A DNA stretch of 6,108 bases from Nitrososphaerales archaeon (GTDB lineage Archaea; Thermoproteota; Nitrososphaeria; Nitrososphaerales; UBA183), in NCBI GenBank assembly GCA_030042335.1, contig JASHZW010000158.1, positions 1 to 6,108 of the forward strand. The letters run 5' to 3'. The position numbers were made by a program, and so were the translations under genes. Each line of letters opens with the position of its first letter. Within the stretch, counting starts at the first letter, position 1. Shown here piece by piece: positions 1-6,048 of this stretch. Below the pieces are notes generated by a model, which had not been told where the DNA came from, ran no database searches, and saw nothing but the letters and a program-made list of their open reading frames with translations.

Positions 1-41
1 TGCTCTACCGTGTAACCGCGATACCTGAACTCTTTCGGCAT
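1..41 (-). CDS. rps19: Ribosomal protein uS19 (S19), N-terminal fragment
   Basis: Small-subunit protein of the 30S head, near the A-site finger contact and the tRNA region. Only the first 13 codons are inside the window: MPKEFRYRGYTVE, followed by a split codon. This matches the archaeal/eukaryotic-type S19 opening (MPKEF-YRGYT-E-L). The ATG directly abuts the TAG stop of uL2 with no intervening base, which suggests translational coupling. uS19 following uL2 is the universal order in the S10/spc ribosomal cluster. The gene continues beyond the left edge, so nothing can be said about its length or integrity. Confidence 0.9.
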   Translation of the reverse strand, partial: MPKEFRYRGYTVE

Positions 42-785
42 CTACTTGACCTCCGTGCTCACCCTTGCCAACCTCTTCCTCCCGGTCTTTCTCGGCGCGA
101 TAAGCCCTACCTTCCTGCCGGGCGGAGCGTTCCTCGAAGTACTGGTGGACTTGCCAGGGTGCTGGTGCCTTCCGCCGCCGAACGGGTGGTAGACCACGGC
201 CATGGCGATGCCCCTCATTCTCGGGTACATCTTTCCTGATGCCTGCATCGCATGGTGCCTGGGGCCTGCGCGCAGGAACGGCTTCTCGAGCCTTCCTCCG
301 CCTGCTATCTCGCCAATCGAGGCCCTGCACTTGTCGTCGACGAGTATGCTCTTGCCGGAGGGAAGCCTGAGTATTGCCCTGCCATTCCCCTTCGAGAAGA
401 GAATAGCCGAGCCTCCTGATGCCCGCACCAGCTTTCCGCCGTCCCCGACTCTAAGTTCTATGTTGGATATCCTGGTGCCCTCAGGGATCTTGCCGAGCGG
501 CAGGATGTTGCCTGTGGATGGCTTTGCTGCTGGACCCAGGCCAATCTGGCTTCCCACGGAGAGCCCGCTCACCGCCGGGATGTAGGAAATTTCGCCGGCC
601 GAGTGTTCGAGCTGCGCCAATGGTGCCGTCCGTCCTCTTTCGTCCAGGATTGCCCTCACCGTTAGCTTCTCTTCACCTTCCGTCCTTAGGTTAGGATAGC
701 GTACAGGTGCAATCTTACCCCTTCCGGATACGCGGAACTGACTGCCGCCCTTGCCCCTGCGTCTCTGTAGAATACGCTTTCCCAA
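42..785 (-). CDS. rpl2: 50S ribosomal protein uL2 (L2)
   Basis: Primary 23S rRNA-binding protein needed for subunit association and for building the peptidyl-transferase region. The 247-residue product has the usual archaeal length (about 240). Visible landmarks are the basic start MGKRILQRRRGKGG, an OB-fold half (about 35-110) with DERGRTAPLA and GNILPLGKIPEGT, then an SH3-like half with VGDGGKLVRASG (113-124), LPSGK (141-145), IGEIAGGG (157-164), and the conserved HPFGGGRHQHPGK loop (200-212) followed by SRNAPPGRKVG. The canonical MGKR opening fixes the start at a TTG codon. A GGTG core lies 7 nt upstream of it, just before the uL23 stop codon. The gap to uL23 is 4 nt and to uS19 is zero. 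The residue before HPFGGG is Tyr, whereas most uL2 proteins have Asp (VDHPHGGG). The C-terminus is a basic tail. Confidence 0.97.
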   Translation of the reverse strand: MGKRILQRRRGKGGSQFRVSGRGKIAPVRYPNLRTEGEEKLTVRAILDERGRTAPLAQLEHSAGEISYIPAVSGLSVGSQIGLGPAAKPSTGNILPLGKIPEGTRISNIELRVGDGGKLVRASGGSAILFSKGNGRAILRLPSGKSILVDDKCRASIGEIAGGGRLEKPFLRAGPRHHAMQASGKMYPRMRGIAMAVVYHPFGGGRHQHPGKSTSTSRNAPPGRKVGLIAPRKTGRKRLARVSTEVK

Positions 786-789
786 ATTC

Positions 790-1056
790 TTACACCAGGC
801 CCAGTTTAGTCGCTAGCTCTGCCGCGGAATGCTCCTCGGCCAAGCGTACAAAAGCCTTCTTCCCGATGAGAGTCCTTGTCGTGTTGACCCTCCTCACCTC
901 GACCTCGTAGAGCACCTCTACCGCGTTTGCGATTTGAGTCTTGGAGGCAGCATCGTTGACTATGAAGCAGAGCTTGTTCTCGCGCTCGATTTGTTCGAAG
1001 GTCCTTTCCGTGATGTAAGGCCGGATTACGACCTTCTGCGCGTCCTCAAGCCTCAA
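790..1056 (-). CDS. rpl23: 50S ribosomal protein uL23 (L23)
   Basis: rRNA-binding protein at the polypeptide exit site, the docking point for SRP and nascent-chain factors. The 88-residue product is typical of the compact archaeal form (80-90 aa) without the extended bacterial tunnel loop. Family signatures are VIRPYITERTFEQIERENKLCFIV (10-33), the helix KTQIANAVEVLYEVEV (39-54) and VNTTRTLIGKKAFVRL (58-72). The start is TTG: an in-frame TGA stands two codons upstream and no other start lies between it and the conserved VIRP strand. The first 11 nt overlap the 3' end of the uL4 gene. A GGAGGT Shine-Dalgarno-like element inside uL4 precedes the TTG by 11 nt. Expression is probably coupled to uL4 termination, which is an inference. 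Confidence 0.96.
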   Translation of the reverse strand: MRLEDAQKVVIRPYITERTFEQIERENKLCFIVNDAASKTQIANAVEVLYEVEVRRVNTTRTLIGKKAFVRLAEEHSAAELATKLGLV

Positions 1057-1849
1057 CTTTCATCTCGACCTCCTTTTCCTTTGCCTTGAGCGCATCCAGA
1101 GAGGACTGCGACCACAGCGTGAGACGGCCCGCCACCCCCGCAGGCGCGAGGTCCAGCACGCTGACATCGTCCACCGAGACGACCTTCACCCCGGGAATGC
1201 TATCGGCGGCCCGTCCGACTCCCCGGTCGTTTGTGACCACAATCAAGGGGCCGATTGGCTCCTTGTAGACCCTTCCCCTCATTCTCGGCTTTCCTGAGCG
1301 ACGCTTGACTCCCTTGACGAGGCGTTTGAGCTCGTCGCTCAGCCCCATCGCCTCCAACGCAGAAGCGAGCTCTGCCGTCTTCGGTATCGTCTCTATGTCG
1401 TCCGTGACGACGAGGGGGAATTCCGCGTTCCCGATTCGGTGACCCCTCCACTCGACGGCGTTGGCATTGCCCGTGAACGCGATTGCTGTCTCAAGTGCGA
1501 GCCGCCTCTCCTTCTTGTTGATCTTGTTGTAGATTGCCTTCTCCGACCTGGGTGGATGCGCGAGCCTCCCTCCGACCACGCTTGCGACGCCTGCCGCTTG
1601 TCCGGACCTGCGGCTCCGCTCGCCTTTCACTCTCGGAACCCTCGAAATCCCTCTGCCGGTCGGCGGCCATCCGCTCTCAGCGCTGGTCCTTTCTCCGGCC
1701 ATCGGATCACGTCCGTACGACTGCAGGCCGTGCGATCTCAGTATCCAGAAGGCTCTGTGGATGATATCAGGGCGCAGGGGACGCAGGAAGACCTCCGGAA
1801 GGTCGACCTCACCTGTCGCTTCGCCCTTCAGATCAAGTATCTTGGCCAT
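1046..1849 (-). CDS. rpl4: 50S ribosomal protein uL4 (L4), archaeal/eukaryotic type
   Basis: Early-assembly large-subunit protein whose extended loop lines the exit-tunnel constriction. The 267-residue product has the normal archaeal length. The N-terminal strand MAKILDLKGEATGEVDLPEVF (1-21) is followed by the loop region containing SYGRDPMAGERTSAESG (44-60), RGISRVPRVKG (66-76) and VVGGRLAHPPR (91-101). Then comes the conserved helix KINKKERRLALETAIA (109-124), and a C-terminal Rossmann-like half with FPLVVTDDIE (144-153) and GPLIVVTNDRG (200-210). The ATG start lies 4 nt after the uL3 stop, and the family-type N-terminus supports it. The last five codons (MKVEA) overlap the start of uL23. 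A short charged tail (253-267, KAKEKEVEMKVEA) follows the core. Many L4 proteins autoregulate their operons in bacteria; nothing visible here shows that for this archaeon. Confidence 0.97.
   Translation of the reverse strand: MAKILDLKGEATGEVDLPEVFLRPLRPDIIHRAFWILRSHGLQSYGRDPMAGERTSAESGWPPTGRGISRVPRVKGERSRRSGQAAGVASVVGGRLAHPPRSEKAIYNKINKKERRLALETAIAFTGNANAVEWRGHRIGNAEFPLVVTDDIETIPKTAELASALEAMGLSDELKRLVKGVKRRSGKPRMRGRVYKEPIGPLIVVTNDRGVGRAADSIPGVKVVSVDDVSVLDLAPAGVAGRLTLWSQSSLDALKAKEKEVEMKVEA
1068..1073 (-). promoter_or_regulatory. Shine-Dalgarno element for uL23 inside uL4
   Basis: The minus strand reads GGAGGT here, complementary to the anti-SD of archaeal 16S rRNA. It is 11 nt before the TTG of uL23 (1056-1054), a slightly long spacing. 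An ATG at 1063-1061 is closer, but it lies in the uL4 frame and runs into the uL4 stop after five codons. The element therefore supports re-initiation at the uL23 TTG, though it may also simply be the EKEVE codons of uL4. Confidence 0.4.
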
Positions 1850-1853
1850 GAAG

Positions 1854-2849
1854 TCATCTGCCTATCCGCGTACTCAGCTCGAGTACCTGCACTGGCGTCG
1901 TCTTGCCTTTGACGGCCCTCACCGGGTACCTGACGACGACCACTCTCCTGTTGCTCCCCGGTACAGTCCCTCTCAGTAAAGCGTAATCTGTGCGCACCTC
2001 CCCAAAGTGCTCGAAACCACCGTTCGGGGTTATCGGTGCATCCTTCGGGTTTGAGATCGCGAGTATTCTCTTACCGGTCTCTGTGCGCTGGTGGAAGCCC
2101 ATCTGTCCTGCCCTCGCGACCGTGTACATGACTGCCGCAGGGTGCCAGGGCCCTATCACGCCGACGGCTCTGACGCTCTTCCTGGACTTGTGCTGCTTGC
2201 GCTTGATCCCGAACCTGGTGACAGGGCCCTCGAAGCCCTTGCCCTTGGTGATTCCTATGACATCGACGTAGGTGCCTGCCTTGAATATCTCGGAGAACTT
2301 GACTCCCTTCCCCAGCAGCTTCATGACATAGTCCAACTGGGCCGCGGTGTCACCACCTCCCACTCCGACTTCGAAGACTATGGGCTTCTTCTGCGAGATG
2401 CCGGTGTCGCTGGGCGTTATCGATACGAGTGCTGAGACCCTCACCACGCCGGATAGCTTGTCTTTCCACGTCTCCGCGAACTTCTCAGGGTCCATCGAGG
2501 TCTTGATCTCGACCCCCTTCGGGAGCGTCTTTGCGTACACTTCACCGGCTGCCTTGTCGGCACCGTTCTCCCTGCTGTAGAGCCTCACACCGACGATGGC
2601 CACTTCAGGTACCGCGAGGACGCTGGTCGGGTTGAAGAGTGGCTTGCCGAAGTTGGGAGTCTTCTCGCGGTCGTCGAGAGAGATGCTGTGCATCGTCGCG
2701 ACCTTGACAGCGGGGAAACCGAGAAGCATCGGAGTGTTAGTGGAAATCTTGGGCCAGGTGTGTACCGAGGGGACGAAGCTACCGGCGCGACCCCTAGGTC
2801 GGTATGCGAGGCTGCCTCTTCTAGGTGCAGAATGCTTCCTATGGCCCAA
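1854..2849 (-). CDS. rpl3: 50S ribosomal protein uL3 (L3), archaeal/eukaryotic type
   Basis: Large-subunit assembly-initiator protein whose long finger reaches the peptidyl-transferase centre. The start is placed at TTG 2849-2847 because translation from it gives MGHRKHSAPRRGSLAYRPRG, the canonical archaeal uL3 opening. The open frame extends about 350 nt further upstream, but only as a shadow of the methyltransferase gene. The product has 331 residues, normal for the family (330-350). Landmarks are the basic N-terminal arm (1-25), FKAGTYVDVIGITKGKGFEGPVTRFG (189-214), the W-finger GPWHPAAVMYTVARAGQMGFHQRTE (233-257, Trp235 at the tip) and PNGGFEHFGEV (275-285). It heads the tight uL3-uL4-uL23-uL2-uS19 run, with 4 nt to uL4. 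The upstream methyltransferase gene ends 41 nt before its start, leaving room for a separate promoter. Confidence 0.96.
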   Translation of the reverse strand: MGHRKHSAPRRGSLAYRPRGRAGSFVPSVHTWPKISTNTPMLLGFPAVKVATMHSISLDDREKTPNFGKPLFNPTSVLAVPEVAIVGVRLYSRENGADKAAGEVYAKTLPKGVEIKTSMDPEKFAETWKDKLSGVVRVSALVSITPSDTGISQKKPIVFEVGVGGGDTAAQLDYVMKLLGKGVKFSEIFKAGTYVDVIGITKGKGFEGPVTRFGIKRKQHKSRKSVRAVGVIGPWHPAAVMYTVARAGQMGFHQRTETGKRILAISNPKDAPITPNGGFEHFGEVRTDYALLRGTVPGSNRRVVVVRYPVRAVKGKTTPVQVLELSTRIGR

Positions 2850-2887
2850 GCTAAAGCACTGTGGAGTGACCCCCGATTTTCCTTCAG

Positions 2888-2898
2888 CCTTTAAACTT
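2888..2898 (-). promoter_or_regulatory. Candidate TATA box of the uL3 operon
   Basis: On the minus strand AAAGTTTAAAG fits an archaeal BRE/TATA arrangement, with core TTTAAA at 2895-2890. It overlaps the TAA stop of the methyltransferase gene. Initiation about 25-27 nt downstream would fall near 2866, leaving a leader of roughly 17 nt before the uL3 TTG. That leader shows no good Shine-Dalgarno sequence. Only position and base composition support the call, and no transcript evidence is available. Confidence 0.4.
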
Positions 2899-3679
2899 TC
2901 GTATTTTCCAGCACGCCCAGAATCTCTAACAGATAGAGGGCCGAGGCCATCGCCTCCTCGGATCTCACGGTAACTACGCTTTGCTCGGTGAAGAGGTTGA
3001 CCACGAACCCCACCTTCTCTTCGAGGTTCCTTATCATATCGAAGAGTCCCCTCGAGGGCGAGCCGAAGATCAACATGATCCCCCTCGAGCTGCCGAATCC
3101 GGTCCTGAGTCGAGGAAGACATTCGCGAAGGGGGACACCGAGTCTGGATGTGGCGACCTTCATCCCGAATCTTTTGTCGGCCGTGACCTCTTCCACGGAG
3201 CACACGTCCACCGTGTAGCCCCAGTACTCGGAGGACTCGGAGCGCTCTATTGGGACACCTACAAACGGAGATATCGAGACTATCTTTATCGTCACTCGTC
3301 TGCCTCCTTCAAGCTTCTGATTGAGTGTCACAGGTGAGTCGAGGCCGATATCTGCGACGCTTTCGCCAGGGAGGACGACGCCTTCGCGGATCTCTCCTTT
3401 CGTTATCTTCCCAAGAGGCACCTTGGGCTTGTGAGAGGGTATCCGCAGCGGTGGGAGCAGGCCGGCGAACCTGAGCGAATCGTCGAGCGGGAACAGGCGC
3501 TTCCTCAGATACTGTGGCGTCTCAAGGTATTCGAGGACGTGACGTATGAGACCCGATTCACCATTCCCGCGCGGGTCTCGGAATATCTCGATGGTGTCTA
3601 CGCCGAAAATCGAGCAGGTCCTTGCTATCTGGCCTATCTTCGCCGTCTTCTCTCTGAGGGAGTCGTGCTCTTCGAGCAC
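2891..3679 (-). CDS. SPOUT-superfamily putative RNA methyltransferase (Methyltrn_RNA_3/COG2106 type)
   Basis: Probable S-adenosylmethionine-dependent RNA methyltransferase with a trefoil-knot fold, related to eukaryotic C9orf114/SPOUT1. In archaea it is commonly encoded just before uL3, so an rRNA or ribosome-assembly substrate is plausible but unproven. Numbered from the GTG at 3679, the protein shows KTAKIGQIARTCSIFGVDTIEIFRDP (11-36) as the first conserved block, an inserted OB-like segment (about 88-140), the knot/SAM loop IMLIFGSPSRGL (201-212) and the C-terminal knot motif NLFTEQSVVTVRSEEAMASALYLL (228-251). The 262 residues are near family length but lack the expected first beta-strand. 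Upstream in-frame codons encode exactly that strand (SLAVAFPDT), so translation probably starts earlier, perhaps at CTG 3724-3722. No ATG, GTG or TTG lies between that strand and an in-frame TGA at 3733-3731. The stop overlaps the candidate uL3 promoter. Confidence 0.88.
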   Translation of the reverse strand: MLEEHDSLREKTAKIGQIARTCSIFGVDTIEIFRDPRGNGESGLIRHVLEYLETPQYLRKRLFPLDDSLRFAGLLPPLRIPSHKPKVPLGKITKGEIREGVVLPGESVADIGLDSPVTLNQKLEGGRRVTIKIVSISPFVGVPIERSESSEYWGYTVDVCSVEEVTADKRFGMKVATSRLGVPLRECLPRLRTGFGSSRGIMLIFGSPSRGLFDMIRNLEEKVGFVVNLFTEQSVVTVRSEEAMASALYLLEILGVLENTKV

Positions 3680-3799
3680 TGTGTCAGGGAAAGCTACTGC
3701 GAGACTCCTTCCAGCAAGCGTCAGGAGTATTCACATCCTGCAAACGGAGCGAGCCGTCGTTTTCTTCCGCTACGCGCGGCCGCGACGGCCACTTTCGCG
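3680..3799. other. Intergenic gap between ALDH and SPOUT genes, with a small hairpin
   Basis: The gap has 120 nt on the GTG-start model of the SPOUT gene, or about 75 nt if the upstream CTG is used. It holds a perfect 5-bp inverted repeat with a 3-nt loop (GGCCG-CGA-CGGCC on the plus strand, 3778-3790), 10 nt after the aldehyde dehydrogenase stop. No T-run follows it on the minus strand, so it is not a convincing terminator. A GTG-initiated 23-codon frame (3792-3721) ends in a TGA overlapping the candidate CTG start. Nothing identifies it as a real peptide. No strong TATA box is visible. Confidence 0.5.
3722..3739 (-). promoter_or_regulatory. Possible Shine-Dalgarno and non-canonical CTG start of the SPOUT gene
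   Basis: The minus strand reads AGGATGTGA (3739-3731), one mismatch from the full archaeal Shine-Dalgarno AGGAGGTGA. Six bases later comes an in-frame CTG (3724-3722). Starting there would add 15 residues (M)TLAGRSLAVAFPDT, which include the family's first beta-strand. The same stretch contains ATG directly followed by TGA in the methyltransferase frame, so that ATG cannot be the start. The alternative is a base error or a start at the downstream GTG. Confidence 0.3.
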
Positions 3800-5377
3800 C
3801 TACTCCGTGACTATGGTCTGCGATTGCTCTCGAAGGTAGGACAGCAGATAGTTGGGACCGCCTATCCCCTTCCCCGTCGCGCCGCTCGCCTTCCAGCCCA
3901 CAAAGGTCTGCGCTCCGGGCCAGGCACCCGTGGTGCCTCCTCCTCTCCTGTTGGCGTAGACGACGCCGAACTGGATGCGGTTCATGAATGTCCTGACCTC
4001 GTCCGGGTCTTCGCTAAATATTCCCGCGGTGAGCCCGTATTTTGTGTCGTTGGCTTTGTCGAGTGCCTCGTCGAGCGTCTTGAAGTCACCCACCACGAGG
4101 AACGGGACGAAGAGCTCCTCCTTGAAGAGCTTGTGCCTGTTCGGAAGGTCGATGGCCACGGTCGGCTGCACATAGTAGCCCTTCTTGAAGAGCCCCTTGG
4201 TGAGCCTCTTTCCGCCGGTGAGAATCTTGCCCTTCTTCTCGGCGCTCTTGACGGCGTCCTCGAAGGTCGCGATTGCGCCTTCGTTCACCACTGGTCCCAT
4301 GAACGCGGCCTTGGTTCTTGGGTCTGTCACGTCGATCTTTTCTATACGCTCTTTCAGCGCTGCGAGGAACTTCTTACGGACCGAGCGGTGGACGTAGACT
4401 CTGGAAGCCGCGCTGCACTTTTGTCCGCAGTATCCGTAGGCAGACCTGACCACACCCTCGACAGCCTTGTCGATGTCGGCCTTGGCGGTCACTACGGCGG
4501 GGTTCTTGCTCCCGAGCTCCATTACGACGGGTTTAACGCAAGGCTGGCTCCTCTCGAAATCATAGTACAGTCTCATGCCCACGTCTAGAGAACCGGTGAA
4601 CGCTATTCCTGCGACCCGGCGGTCCCTCGTAAACTGCTTCTCGTAGTTCTGGCCGGGGCCGGTAACGAAATTGACAGCACCGGCGGGAACACCCGCATCC
4701 CGATACACGTTATAGAGCATCAGGCCCGTGAGCGGAGCTGCGCTTGTCGGTTTCAGGATGACTGTGTTACCCGTTATCAGCGCTCCGCTGGCCATGCCGT
4801 TCGGAAGCATGAAAGGAAAGTTGAATGGGGAGATCACAGGCCACACGCCGTAGGGCTTCATCACCATCCTGCAGTCTTCACCAGGACCGCCGGGCCCCAT
4901 CTTTTTGATGTAGCCGTCGTTCTCGTCCATCGAGCGGGCGAAGACCTTGATGGCGTCTATCGCTTCCCAAACCTCGGCGAGTGCCTCGGTCCGGATCTTG
5001 CCGACCTCGTACGTGATCGCGGCAGCGATGTCGAACTTGCGTTCGTCCATTATCTCTGCGGTCTTGAGCAGAACCTTGACGCGGTGCTTCCAGGAGGTAG
5101 AGGCCCAGCCAGGAAAGGCCTCGTTGGCTGCATCAACCGCCATCTTCGCGTGTTTCTTTCCGCCCAGAGGGAAGTAGGCGACCACAATCGAGGTATCGAT
5201 TGGGCTGCGCACAGCGAATTCGCCGTCCTTCGAGGTGATGCTCTCGTCACCGATATGCATCTGGTAGTGTTTTCCGAGCGACTTGGAGAACTTCTTTACC
5301 GCGGCCTCATATTTTGGATGGATGCTTTCGTCAGCAAACAGAGTAACATACGTAACCTTGGGAGCCTGTACTGTCAA
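3800..5377 (-). CDS. Aldehyde dehydrogenase, 1-pyrroline-5-carboxylate (glutamate semialdehyde) dehydrogenase type
   Basis: Cytosolic NAD(P)-dependent aldehyde dehydrogenase. The closest fit is the P5C dehydrogenase group, which oxidises L-glutamate 5-semialdehyde to glutamate in proline and arginine breakdown. All catalytic elements are present in 525 residues: oxyanion Asn186 in PFNFP, cofactor Lys209 in ILKP, the FTGSLDVG nucleotide loop (260-267), general base Glu287 in MELGSKNP, nucleophile Cys321 in GYCGQKCSA, and Glu421 in EELFVP. GQKCSAASR, and the tail with GWKASGATGKGIGGPNYLLSYLREQSQT, favour P5CDH over glyceraldehyde-3-phosphate or succinate-semialdehyde enzymes, but substrate cannot be settled by eye. 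The N-terminal arm (about 1-55) is also P5CDH-like. The start is TTG. No ATG/GTG occurs in frame upstream before the lipB region, and the next Met (40) would cut off conserved sequence. It lies 32 nt after lipB on the same strand. Confidence 0.9.
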   Translation of the reverse strand: MTVQAPKVTYVTLFADESIHPKYEAAVKKFSKSLGKHYQMHIGDESITSKDGEFAVRSPIDTSIVVAYFPLGGKKHAKMAVDAANEAFPGWASTSWKHRVKVLLKTAEIMDERKFDIAAAITYEVGKIRTEALAEVWEAIDAIKVFARSMDENDGYIKKMGPGGPGEDCRMVMKPYGVWPVISPFNFPFMLPNGMASGALITGNTVILKPTSAAPLTGLMLYNVYRDAGVPAGAVNFVTGPGQNYEKQFTRDRRVAGIAFTGSLDVGMRLYYDFERSQPCVKPVVMELGSKNPAVVTAKADIDKAVEGVVRSAYGYCGQKCSAASRVYVHRSVRKKFLAALKERIEKIDVTDPRTKAAFMGPVVNEGAIATFEDAVKSAEKKGKILTGGKRLTKGLFKKGYYVQPTVAIDLPNRHKLFKEELFVPFLVVGDFKTLDEALDKANDTKYGLTAGIFSEDPDEVRTFMNRIQFGVVYANRRGGGTTGAWPGAQTFVGWKASGATGKGIGGPNYLLSYLREQSQTIVTE

Positions 5378-5403
5378 GGCGTTTTCGCAAGCCCCAATCC
5401 TAC

Positions 5404-5415
5404 TTATCTTTATCG
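5404..5415 (-). promoter_or_regulatory. Candidate TATA-like element before the ALDH gene
   Basis: The minus strand reads CGATAAAGATAA here, overlapping the lipB stop. Its centre is about 32 nt from the TTG of the aldehyde dehydrogenase, so initiation at the usual distance would give a leaderless or nearly leaderless mRNA. That would explain why no Shine-Dalgarno sequence precedes the TTG. The match to TTTAWA is imperfect, and read-through from lipB is an equally good explanation. Confidence 0.28.
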
Positions 5416-6048
5416 TATGACCGGCGCATCGGAGCAGACGAGCTCCGTCTGGAAGACTGTTGCGAAGTTCTTCTCCACCTCAAGCTTCACACGGCGGGTC
5501 TCGACGGGAACACCCAAGATCGCCTCCATGGAGGTCATCGTATCGGGGTCCATGCCGCATGGCCGGATGAGCTGGAAGTAGCTCATGTCCGTGTTGACAT
5601 TTAGCGCGAAGCCGTGGTAGGTCACCCAGTTGGTCACGGCGACGCCGATGGATGCGACCTTCTTCCCTCCTACCCACACACCTGGATGGCCCTCGTTCCT
5701 CTCCGCGGAGATCGAGAAAGACCTACAGGTCAAGATTAGGACTTCCTCGAGCGACCGGACGAACCGCCTTACGTCCGGAACGTCCATCTTTACTATCGGG
5801 TATCCCACGAGCTGTCCCGGGCCATGGTAGGTCGCGTCACCACCGCGTTCGACCTGGAAGACCGGGACGTTCTGTGGTCTGAAGTTCTCCGGGCTCGTCT
5901 TCCTTCCTAGAGTGATGACGTGGTCGTGCTCGACGAGGATGAGCGTGTCCCGGGCCGCGCCTAGGTTCCTCGCTTCGACGAGCGACTTCTGGAGCTCCCA
6001 GACCTGTTGGTAGGGCCTCCTTCCGAGGTCCAAGAGGACGGTCTTCAT
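5410..6048 (-). CDS. lipB: Lipoyl(octanoyl) transferase LipB
   Basis: Transfers an octanoyl group (from octanoyl-ACP in bacteria) to the lysine of lipoyl-carrier domains such as E2 subunits and glycine-cleavage H protein. Lipoyl synthase then adds the sulfurs. The 212-residue product has the normal LipB length. Signatures are HDHVITLGRK (41-50), the acyl/lysine-binding motif RGGDATYHGPGQLVGYPI (68-85), GVWVGGKKVASIG (123-135) with catalytic Lys130, HGFALNVNTD (145-154) and IRPCGM (161-166) with catalytic Cys164. The Cys/Lys pair indicates a true LipB rather than a lipoate-protein ligase. ATG is chosen because it gives the standard N-terminus and overlaps the TGA of the upstream gene (ATGA). 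That upstream gene looks like dihydrolipoyl dehydrogenase, supporting a lipoylated-complex role. The octanoyl donor is uncertain because archaea generally lack ACP-based fatty acid synthesis. Confidence 0.93.
   Translation of the reverse strand: MKTVLLDLGRRPYQQVWELQKSLVEARNLGAARDTLILVEHDHVITLGRKTSPENFRPQNVPVFQVERGGDATYHGPGQLVGYPIVKMDVPDVRRFVRSLEEVLILTCRSFSISAERNEGHPGVWVGGKKVASIGVAVTNWVTYHGFALNVNTDMSYFQLIRPCGMDPDTMTSMEAILGVPVETRRVKLEVEKNFATVFQTELVCSDAPVIR

Noticed and set aside
202..585. Plus-strand open frame opposite uL2
   Set aside because: It is antisense to a complete, conserved ribosomal protein gene and has no independent coding signal.
2785..2805. CGACC-CCTA-GGTCG inverted repeat near the 5' end of uL3 as a regulatory hairpin
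   Set aside because: It falls within codons for the conserved YRPRGRAG arm and is only a 5-bp stem, so chance and codon constraint explain it.
2850..3203. Upstream extension of the uL3 frame giving a 449-residue protein
   Set aside because: The extension overlaps the conserved C-terminus of the SPOUT gene and reads as low-complexity shadow sequence. The canonical archaeal uL3 N-terminus begins exactly at TTG 2849.
3778..3790. GGCCG/CGGCC hairpin as a terminator for the aldehyde dehydrogenase
   Set aside because: The stem is only 5 bp and no T-run follows on the minus strand. Archaeal termination usually relies on T-rich tracts, which are absent here.
3721..3792. GTG-started 23-codon frame between ALDH and the SPOUT gene as a real small protein
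   Set aside because: It has no similarity I recognise, no clear ribosome-binding site and a composition explained by GC-rich spacer. It is kept only as a speculative leader in the start-codon finding.
3431..4588. Long plus-strand open frame (385 codons) antisense to the SPOUT and aldehyde dehydrogenase genes
   Set aside because: It lies opposite two well-supported conserved genes, its translation shows no recognisable domain, and GC-rich coding DNA readily leaves the antisense frame open.
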